This document shows positions 1-6,475 of a stretch of DNA of 28,800 nucleotides, piece after piece. The notes under the pieces are model-generated. The model saw only the letters and a program-made list of their open reading frames with translations. It did not search any database and was not told where the DNA came from. The DNA is taken from NCBI GenBank assembly GCA_964617665.1, contig CAZUAH010000132.1:1-28800 (forward strand), written 5' to 3'. Within the stretch, counting starts at the first letter, position 1; the number at the start of each line of letters is the position of its first letter. The stretch comes from JADHUC01 sp964617665 (GTDB lineage: Bacteria > Planctomycetota > Planctomycetia > Pirellulales > Pirellulaceae). The position numbers and the translations under genes were made by a program.

Positions 1-28
1 ACACGGAAAGAGGCGCGACGGGCCGCGT

Positions 29-250
29 TCAAAGCGAAGCGAAAAAGGAAATAGGTAAACGACTGGCCAACGGACACGTCCAGCGGTTGACTTCGTTCGG
101 ACGCCAGTTGGGCCACGCATACACCCCGCAGGCGTCGGCCGGCAGTCCAGTATCCGTTCGCTTGAGCGGTGACTCCGACGCGAGCGTTGGCGACAGAATT
201 CCGATGATCAAGGAGAACGCTAATCCAGCCCTGAACAACACACCGCTCAC
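29..250 (-). CDS. small putative secreted protein, coupled to upstream PQQ gene
   Basis: A 73-codon frame starts at a GTG whose bases overlap the TGA stop of the upstream PQQ-propeller gene (GTGA overlap), the usual sign of translational coupling. An AGG lies about 6 bases before the GTG. Residues 1-25 form a convincing signal peptide: an Arg, then a hydrophobic core (AGLAFSLIIGILSP), then a small-residue cleavage site near LAS/ES. The mature part would be only about 48 residues, with a Trp/Pro-rich segment (GVYAWPNWRPNEVN) and no domain I recognise. A second minus-strand frame runs from about position 85 to the window edge without a stop, so the gene may be frameshifted and truly longer. It could also be a chance frame. 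The signal peptide and coupling are seen; the function is unknown. Confidence 0.35.
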   Translation of the reverse strand: MSGVLFRAGLAFSLIIGILSPTLASESPLKRTDTGLPADACGVYAWPNWRPNEVNRWTCPLASRLPISFFASL

Positions 251-1563
251 CTTTTGCCTATGCAGTACAAGCTATTCTCACCTCGAAGGAATATCTGATT
301 CCCAACAAGGGCGGGCGTGGCGTCGCTCCGTTCTTCCAACGTGTTCGTCGCCAATACCTTGAATTCTGGGCCTTTCTCCAACACCAGCGTCACTCCATTT
401 CGACCGACGATGTACACTCGGTCGGACGCACCCACAGGCGAGGCGTAGAGGCCGCGGAGCCCCTCCATGCGCGTTCGCTCGATCACCGTCTCACCCGTCT
501 TGGCATCAAGGCACGACAAGATGGCGTCGTTGGATTGATTGAAGTAGAGGAGACCGTCGTACAGGATCGGCGACGGAACGTAGGGTGTGCCCCTGGTTTT
601 CGACCAGACGATTTGATCCGAGTCCGTGATGTCGCTTGTCGCGACCAGCGGCAGTGCGATCGCTGACGATCCACGATAACCACTCATGCAGTAGACAGCT
701 TCGCCATCGGTGACCGGCGAGGGCGTCACGTTGGACACTTGCCCACCGCATTGCCAAATCAAGTCGCCGGTTGCCAAGTCGTAGCTGCGAACTCGATTGT
801 GAGCATTGGTGATCAATTGTTCGATGCCTTCATGTTTCACTACAAGCGGTGTTGCCCAGCAGCTTGGTTCATCACGCTCTTTTCGCCAAATTGTGTCTCC
901 CGTTCTCGCATTGAGAACCGTAATGTAAGACTGGCTGTCCAAGTCCCGATTCACAATCAACTTGTCGTCGTGAACTACTGGTGAGCAGGCTTCCCCAAAG
1001 CTGAGTCGCGTCTGCGCGGGCCCCAGATCACGTTGCCAAAGCAGCTGGCCATCGAGCGAATAGCAGTACAATCCTGCCGAACCAAACCATACATACAGAC
1101 GGTGACCATCGGTCGTTGGCGACGAAGACGCGAAGTCGTTGTCGCGATGGTGCCCCTCGATCGGCACCTGTTCCTTGGCAATTCTGCGCCAGATTGTCCT
1201 GCCTGTAGCCCGATCAAGACACAGCACCACGTACTGATGGAACGTATTCGGGTACTTGATTCCAAACGGGTTCACGTGGGTCTGATCTTCAGGAGCCGTC
1301 TTGCTGGGATCGACGCGTTGGGTGTCGACAGCCGTTAGCAGGAAGACCTTGTCGTCCCAGACGATTGGCGACGAGCCCCCCTGTCCTTCAATCGTGACTT
1401 TCCAGTGAACGTTCTCTTCCTCGCTCCACGTCAAAGGCGGATCGGCGGTCCGGGAAACGCCTGTCGCTTCCGGTCCGCGCCATTGATGCCAATTGTCGGC
1501 AAAATCGTCTGCCCTCACCAAGCTTGTCAGGACGAAGAGAACGGTGACTGCTGCGAATCTCAT
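247..1563 (-). CDS. secreted PQQ-like beta-propeller repeat protein
   Basis: A 438-residue exported beta-propeller of the PQQ/BamB-like type that is abundant in planctomycetes. I chose the ATG at 1563, not the further-upstream start at 1644, because it opens directly on a signal peptide (MRFAAVTVLFVLTSLVRA, cleavage about residue 18), with AGAAGGG upstream. The mature N-terminus carries the phylum-typical WHQWRGPEATGVS motif, followed by repeated blades of the form 'GSSPIVWDDKVFLLTA', 'LYVWFGSAGLYCYSLDGQLLW', 'LITNAHNRVRSYDLATGDLIW' and 'ILSCLDAKTGE'. These are the alternating G-x-x-Y/L-x-A-L-D-x-x-T-G-x-x-x-W signatures of the fold. No catalytic residues for a quinoprotein dehydrogenase are evident, so it is more likely a binding or scaffold protein than an enzyme. 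It is followed by a coupled small ORF. Its substrate is unknown. Confidence 0.9.
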   Translation of the reverse strand: MRFAAVTVLFVLTSLVRADDFADNWHQWRGPEATGVSRTADPPLTWSEEENVHWKVTIEGQGGSSPIVWDDKVFLLTAVDTQRVDPSKTAPEDQTHVNPFGIKYPNTFHQYVVLCLDRATGRTIWRRIAKEQVPIEGHHRDNDFASSSPTTDGHRLYVWFGSAGLYCYSLDGQLLWQRDLGPAQTRLSFGEACSPVVHDDKLIVNRDLDSQSYITVLNARTGDTIWRKERDEPSCWATPLVVKHEGIEQLITNAHNRVRSYDLATGDLIWQCGGQVSNVTPSPVTDGEAVYCMSGYRGSSAIALPLVATSDITDSDQIVWSKTRGTPYVPSPILYDGLLYFNQSNDAILSCLDAKTGETVIERTRMEGLRGLYASPVGASDRVYIVGRNGVTLVLEKGPEFKVLATNTLEERSDATPALVGNQIFLRGENSLYCIGKR

Positions 1564-1638
1564 GTTACGTCTGCCCTTCTGCAATAAAGGTGTCTGTGGC
1601 GATACGGCTATCCTACAGAGTCGCGGGGATTGAGGGAA

Positions 1639-1694
1639 TCGCACGCGTAGGCTGATTGAAGCGGCTTGCAGGGCTTCAATAGCCGTCGCACGCG
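1639..1694. repeat. palindromic element flanked by a 9-bp direct repeat
   Basis: A near-perfect inverted repeat has arms at 1650-1662 and 1673-1684. The 8-bp core ATTGAAGC / GCTTCAAT is perfect and the loop is 10 bases. It is bracketed by identical copies of TCGCACGCG at 1639-1647 and 1686-1694. The 38 bp between the copies resembles a tiny palindromic insertion with a target duplication. It sits about 75 bp upstream of the PQQ-gene start, so it could instead be an operator or a transcript hairpin. All arms and repeats are read directly from the sequence; the insertion interpretation is inference. Confidence 0.5.
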
Positions 1695-1783
1695 AAGCTA
1701 TAATCTCGGTCCGTTCCTGCTTGGTACGTGTCCGGATTCTAGTGTCATTCCATTACCGTTTTCCATCGCAGAGTTGAACGACT

Positions 1784-2184
1784 ATGCACGAAAGACCATA
1801 CGGCTTGATGTCTTGGTTCGTCATGCTTGCTCTGGTAGTCAGTATCGCACCAGCAGACAGCCCGGCTTTGCTTGGGCAGCCGAGTCAAGATTCGGACGTG
1901 CGGCGACGCAGATTACACCGGCTGAGAAAACTGGTGGCGTCAAACGGGTCTTGGGTGAACTGCATGCCAAGGCCGTGGTTCTCTAAGAGTACGATACGGT
2001 TGCGGCAATCGTCGTGTTGGATCTACCGGTTGTTAACCGTCCGGTGGTAATTGCCTTGGAAAACAGACTGCAAGGCTCCCGGTTGTTTTATGGCCGGACG
2101 AGCGACAGTCTGGGCGGGTCAGCGCAGGCCGTTGGCCCTGCGGTTGAACGATTTAGGTATGGCGACCGACAACGCGGGCACTAG
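1784..2184 (+). pseudogene. possible decayed plus-strand gene with signal peptide
   Basis: From the ATG at 1784 (or 1808) a frame begins with a signal-peptide-like stretch (MSWFVMLALVVSIAPADS). It then becomes Arg-rich and unconvincing, as if read out of frame. A second frame on the same strand becomes protein-like from about 1930 (GGVKRVLGELHAKAVVL), is broken by TAA at 1984-1986, and continues in the same frame to TAG at 2182-2184 (EYDTVAAIVVLDLPVVNRP, then VIALENRLQGSRLFYG). A frameshift plus a nonsense mutation would explain this. I do not recognise the family. The surrounding 1564-2216 gap contains nothing else convincing apart from the palindromic element. Confidence 0.35.
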
Positions 2185-2216
2185 ATCGGTGAAGTCGGTC
2201 CACTTGGGCTGTGCGG

Positions 2217-3530
2217 CTAGCCGTCCAGGACCCAGCCTTCGCGATACTCGCGGCGGATGAATTCGTCGGCTTCGGGGCAGTTGGTGGCCTTCAGGGCCTT
2301 GCAGTCCCATTCCAGTTTCTTGCCGACGCGGTAGGAGACGTTGCCCAACAGGTTGTGCTCGATCAGCTTGCCGGAATAGTCGAAATTGCACGTTGTCGGC
2401 TCGCCGGTCTTGCAGGCGTGAATCCATTCCTTGTGATGCCCGAGAGACGGCGCAATCGACTGTTCGGGCCGCTCGAAATCGCGGAACTTGTCTTCGGGCA
2501 ACAGGAAGTGTTTTCCGTAGTCCGCCAGCACGGTGCCTTTCTCGCCGATGAACATCATGCCCAGGCCCCATTTCTTCAGATCGAAACCCGGAGGCGATTC
2601 CGGCCGCTGGATCCCGTCGTACCAGGTCAGCTTCACCGGCGGCATGCCGTCGCGTGCCGGGTGGTCCCAGTTGATGACCATCCAACGAGCGTTGGTGTAG
2701 GAACTGGCCACCGACGGATCGCCTTTTGCTTCGCACGTGAGCGGATCACGAAGTTTCAATGCCCAAAAAGCCAGATCAATCACGTGGCTTCCCATGTCGC
2801 CTAGCGTGCCATTGCCATAATCCCAATATCGGTTCCAGGTCATGTTGCCGGGCATGTATTTCGAGTTGTAGGGCCGGAACGGCGCGGGGCCGAGCCACAG
2901 ATCCCAATGCAAATGCTCGGGTACGGGGTGTTCGCCTTGGGGCAACTCACCGCCGGGGCCAATCCGCCCGCACCAGCAGTGGGCTTCGTGCACCGGACCG
3001 ATTGCACCCGATTGAATCAACTCGACCACGCGACGGAAATTGCCGCCCGCGTGGATCTGTGTGCCCATCTGCGAAGACAGGCGGTCCCGCTTTTCTATGT
3101 ACTTCTCCTGCACCGCACGAGCCTCGTAGACCGAATGGGCCAAAGGCTTTTCGCAATACACGCTCAAGTCGCGATTCATCGCCCAAATGCTGCACAGAGC
3201 GTGGACTTGATCGGCTGTGCTAACGACTACGGCATCCAGGTCCTTCTGGTCGACCATCTTTCGCCAGTCGATGTACTTCTTTGCCTTGGGGAACCGATCG
3301 GCCGCCTTGCCCAGCCTGTGTTCGTCGATGTCACACAGCGCCACAATGTTCTCGCCGGCCACTCCGTTCGTGTTCGCCCCGCCGCGACCCGCGACGCCGA
3401 CTATGCCGATATTCAGCTTCTCGTTGGGCGACGTGTCTTGGGCGCTCGTCGTACCAGCGGCGACCCAGAAGCCGACACCGGCTGCGGTGGTTTCTTTCAA
3501 AAACGAACGGCGATTGGTGCGTCGATTCAT
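2217..3530 (-). CDS. Tat-exported Gfo/Idh/MocA family oxidoreductase
   Basis: A 437-residue NAD(P)-dependent oxidoreductase of the Gfo/Idh/MocA superfamily, which interconverts hydroxyl and keto groups on sugars, inositols or related compounds. The ATG at 3530 was chosen because AAGGAG lies 7 bases upstream and because it opens on a twin-arginine signal (NRRSFLKETTAAG, residues 6-18), so the enzyme folds with cofactor and is exported. The Rossmann motif GIVGVAGRGGAN is at residues 42-53, and the family motif EKP is at 127-129. The C-terminal alpha/beta substrate domain carries GSHVIDLAFWAL. The substrate cannot be read from sequence. It lies 165 bp behind the second PQQ-propeller gene on the same strand, so the two may be co-transcribed. 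Two such exported paralogs occur in this window (the other is at 20169-21503). Confidence 0.93.
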   Translation of the reverse strand: MNRRTNRRSFLKETTAAGVGFWVAAGTTSAQDTSPNEKLNIGIVGVAGRGGANTNGVAGENIVALCDIDEHRLGKAADRFPKAKKYIDWRKMVDQKDLDAVVVSTADQVHALCSIWAMNRDLSVYCEKPLAHSVYEARAVQEKYIEKRDRLSSQMGTQIHAGGNFRRVVELIQSGAIGPVHEAHCWCGRIGPGGELPQGEHPVPEHLHWDLWLGPAPFRPYNSKYMPGNMTWNRYWDYGNGTLGDMGSHVIDLAFWALKLRDPLTCEAKGDPSVASSYTNARWMVINWDHPARDGMPPVKLTWYDGIQRPESPPGFDLKKWGLGMMFIGEKGTVLADYGKHFLLPEDKFRDFERPEQSIAPSLGHHKEWIHACKTGEPTTCNFDYSGKLIEHNLLGNVSYRVGKKLEWDCKALKATNCPEADEFIRREYREGWVLDG

Positions 3531-3695
3531 GGTCGGTCTCCTTGCGGCTGGAGCGTTTTGGTTGGGCGGCCTTGAGGCAGTGGCGACACGAAGCGTCGTT
3601 CGAAAAAGTGTCGAAGTTGGTCGTAATTGATCGAACGATGCCAAGCGGCTGCCTGTTACTTTATCCGTCCTCGTTGGAGGATGCAAGCAGAAGTG

Positions 3696-5258
3696 TCATC
3701 GACTACCGCCAATGGCGTACAGGCGTTTGTTCGTGGCCACGTACAACACGCCGTTGGCGGCTGTGGGCGTGGTGTAGATGCGCTCGGGCATGCGGATGCG
3801 GTTGATCACGTTGAGTTGCTTTCCGTGGGCCAACACCCAGAATAAGTTGCGGCCCGTTCCCAAATACACCTTGCCGTCGGCAACCAAGGTTGAACTCCAA
3901 ATCGGTCTGCCCGCGTCGTGTTCCCAGTAACGCTCGCCCGTTTCGGCGTCCAGACAGTGTAGCCGTCCGGCGTAGTCCGCCACGTACAGCAGACCGTCCA
4001 CGATCGAAACGGTAGACAACGTGGCGCCGGTATCCTTGTACGACCAGACCAAGCCGGATCGAGTCACGTCACCTTGGCCTCCGGCGTCGATGCACACCAG
4101 CCAACCGAGGTCCTTCTTGTACCACGGATCCTGCGAGACGGTCACGTAGACCCGATCCTTGTAGAACACCGGCATGGAAAAGACCTCGTACGATGCACAA
4201 TCGTATCCGTGCTCGACCTCAACATCTTCTTGCGTCTGGGCAAGAGGATGGCCGTTGAACATCCAGCAGTTGTTCAGGAACCTCGGTTGGCGGACTACCT
4301 TGTCGTCCATGCGGCCGTTGGCGGTCAACGGATCAAACGCATAGACGTAACCATCGCCGCCGCCCAAGAACATGCGGGGCTTACCTGATACTCGTCCCAG
4401 CGACGGCGAACTCCATTGACCGTGAATAATGTTCGTTCCGGTTCCGAAACGATCTCGTGCGACCGGCTTGCCTGTCCCCTTGTCGAGCACGATCAGAGTG
4501 GGTGCCTCCGGCTTGGGCACTCTTTCGTGCGTCCACTCGACGCCGTTTCCCGTGCAAACGTAGAGCTGATCGCCGTGAATCAGAACCGTACTGCTTGAAG
4601 CGTTGTGAGGATATACGTCGGCTTCGGTCACCATGTCGTACACCCAGATGATGTCGGCGTCCTTGTCGCCCGGAACGAGTGGTGCGTCACCGGCCAGGGC
4701 CATGTGACGGCCCTCGTCGGTGTAAGGTCCATCGTTGCCGTTGGCCATCCCTTCCACGTCCAGGCATATTACCTCGCATCGATTAGTGACCAAATACGCT
4801 CGATTGCCTTCGACCGACGGCGGCGAAGTAATGCCCACGTAATGCCAGTCGGCCCATTTGATCTCGTATAGCTTTGGCACGACCAGTTGCCAGAGGAACC
4901 CTCCGGTTTTCTCGTCGAAGCACATTAGCACGCCGCGGTCGCCTTGGATTCGTGGATCGCGTGGCTCCTCGTTGTTGGTGCCGACAAATACCTTGCCTCC
5001 CGCGATCACCGGCGAACCGTATGTTTGGTTGCCGAGCCGGGCAACCCAACGCACGCTTTCCGTCGTGGCCATGTCGATGCGGCCTGTTCTTCGATTCAGT
5101 GTGCCCGGATTAAATCCATCAGGAAGACCTTTCTCGGCGGAGACCAGATTCCGAGAATCACGCTGTCCCCACTGGGGCTGGTCTTCGGCTCGTAAGGCCG
5201 CCGTGGGCCACAACGACAAGGCGGTGAGCCATGTCAGCACTGGTGACGTTCGGTTCAT
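3696..5258 (-). CDS. secreted PQQ-like beta-propeller repeat protein
   Basis: A 520-residue exported propeller. I prefer the ATG at 5258 over one at 5342 because GAAGGA stands just upstream and a signal peptide follows at once (TSPVLTWLTALSLWPTAALRA, cleavage near residue 24). The mature chain opens with QPQWGQRDSRNLVS. It then shows blades such as GSPVIAGGKVFVGTNN, VLMCFDEKTGGFLWQ, YAFDPLTANGRMDDKVV, LLYVADYAGRLHCLDAETGE and KVYLGTGRNLFWVL, ending VLYVATNKRLYAIGGSR. These match the PQQ/BamB-like fold. It is larger than the propeller at 247-1563 and clearly a paralog of a different subgroup. The Gfo/Idh/MocA gene follows on the same strand, suggesting a two-gene unit. Quinone binding is not demonstrated; a scaffold or binding role is equally possible. 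Confidence 0.92.
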   Translation of the reverse strand: MNRTSPVLTWLTALSLWPTAALRAEDQPQWGQRDSRNLVSAEKGLPDGFNPGTLNRRTGRIDMATTESVRWVARLGNQTYGSPVIAGGKVFVGTNNEEPRDPRIQGDRGVLMCFDEKTGGFLWQLVVPKLYEIKWADWHYVGITSPPSVEGNRAYLVTNRCEVICLDVEGMANGNDGPYTDEGRHMALAGDAPLVPGDKDADIIWVYDMVTEADVYPHNASSSTVLIHGDQLYVCTGNGVEWTHERVPKPEAPTLIVLDKGTGKPVARDRFGTGTNIIHGQWSSPSLGRVSGKPRMFLGGGDGYVYAFDPLTANGRMDDKVVRQPRFLNNCWMFNGHPLAQTQEDVEVEHGYDCASYEVFSMPVFYKDRVYVTVSQDPWYKKDLGWLVCIDAGGQGDVTRSGLVWSYKDTGATLSTVSIVDGLLYVADYAGRLHCLDAETGERYWEHDAGRPIWSSTLVADGKVYLGTGRNLFWVLAHGKQLNVINRIRMPERIYTTPTAANGVLYVATNKRLYAIGGSR

Positions 5259-5540
5259 ATCGGGATCCTTCAAGGTTAATCCGACTCGGGGAGCGATAAC
5301 GATCGCAACAGTGAGTGCCAGCCCGATTCTTGCAGCTTTCACGCGTCAGGCGATGATATCAGAAGGGTACAGCTCACTCCAGTCAGCGGGGTACCACACA
5401 ACGCGCAGATCAGAATCGGCCCGTCTGCACGGCATTTTTGTCCAAATCGAACCGTGAAGGAACGGGGAACGCATGGTAAGCTAGAAGTGAGCGCTTTGTG
5501 TACGGATCGTCACCCGCACGCGGTTACTGAGGTTTCGTGG

Positions 5541-6446
5541 ATGAATATGAGATTGACCTACAACCTGTTTGTTGGCTGGATTGTCGTTGTGGTGGCTTGC
5601 GGTGCCCCGGCGGCCGAGCAGAATACGAAGTCTGCGACAAAGGAAAAGTTGCCCGATCCGCTCAGCGAAGTCACCGGGAATCTTCCCGATCTGGAGGACA
5701 GTGGGCATTTCGAGATCATCCAAGGCATCTACGGAAGGACGGGGGATTTCCAGAAGGACGCTCTGATTTGGACTGTGAAGGTGGTTAAGCCACTGAGTTG
5801 CGAGGACGCAATGGCCGTACTCCGTACCTGGTCCGATGTGCGGTTCTACCGAACCGGCGAAGGCAGCCCGACGGAATTACATGCGACGGAGCTTTACTAT
5901 TCCGCGCGGATTGCCACAGGAGTCGCTGGCCGCGACCCTCTAGGTTTGAATGACCGGTTTCAGGTTTGGATACTTTGTAACGCGACACTCGTCGAGACGT
6001 TGAAAGAGGGCGGAGCGAATTCGGTCGTCTTCAGCAGACACAGGCGGCTGCCCGAGCCACTGAACGATATTACCGGGAACTTCGCGGACTTGGAGAAGTC
6101 GGGACACTTCAGAATCATCAAGGAGGAATTCGGAAGAACGAAGGAACTGAGGGAAGAAGCCCTGATTTGGACCCTACGAGTAATCAAGCCGCTTTCCTAT
6201 CGGCACGCGACGATCTTGCTTCGTCGGCTGGCTGACGTCAGGTTCTACCGGGTTGTGAAGGAGTGGAGAAAGCTGCACTATTCCACGGAGTTGTACTATC
6301 CTTCATACATTCGCACGGGAGCCATCAGCCACGAGACATTGAACGTGGACGATTGGGTCCAGGTCTGGGTGCTGCTTGACGAGCGGCAAACCCGGCATCT
6401 CATACACCACCGAGCAAACACCGTCGAATTCCGCGAACTCAAGTAA
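5541..6446 (+). CDS. putative lipoprotein with tandemly duplicated unknown domain
   Basis: A 301-residue exported protein of unknown function. The ATG at 5541 is preceded by GAGG at 8 bases spacing and opens a signal peptide (LFVGWIVVVVACGAPAAEQ). The segment VVAC ending at Cys20 fits a lipobox, so it is probably a lipoprotein; signal peptidase I cleavage after APAA is an alternative. After a short charged linker come two copies of one domain, residues 37-169 and 170-301, aligned with a constant offset of 133 and no gaps. Shared landmarks are TGN, DLExSGHF, GRT, ALIWT, KPLS, DVRFYR, TELYY and QVW. The domain looks alpha/beta and I do not recognise it. The gene is divergent from the PQQ gene (282-bp gap) and converges on the giant gene with 29 bp between stops. 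Confidence 0.8.
   Translation: MNMRLTYNLFVGWIVVVVACGAPAAEQNTKSATKEKLPDPLSEVTGNLPDLEDSGHFEIIQGIYGRTGDFQKDALIWTVKVVKPLSCEDAMAVLRTWSDVRFYRTGEGSPTELHATELYYSARIATGVAGRDPLGLNDRFQVWILCNATLVETLKEGGANSVVFSRHRRLPEPLNDITGNFADLEKSGHFRIIKEEFGRTKELREEALIWTLRVIKPLSYRHATILLRRLADVRFYRVVKEWRKLHYSTELYYPSYIRTGAISHETLNVDDWVQVWVLLDERQTRHLIHHRANTVEFRELK
5649..6443 (+). repeat. 399-bp tandem intragenic duplication
   Basis: Two adjacent copies inside the lipoprotein gene: 5649-6047 encodes the first domain and 6048-6443 the second. The constant 133-residue offset holds at the N-terminal, middle and C-terminal landmarks, so no net insertion or deletion has built up. About half of the residues are identical by eye, so the duplication is not recent. 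Confidence 0.8.
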
Positions 6447-6475
6447 CGACCGAGTGCGCACTTTGCCGCCGGTTC

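Noticed and set aside
2211..3575. Plus-strand frames of 197 and 222 codons opposite the first Gfo/Idh/MocA gene
   Set aside because: They are antisense to a gene with clear Tat, Rossmann and EKP motifs.
6453..6462. AGTGCGCACT palindrome between the convergent stops
   Set aside because: Ten bases of symmetry without a loop or T-run is expected by chance and is too short for a terminator.
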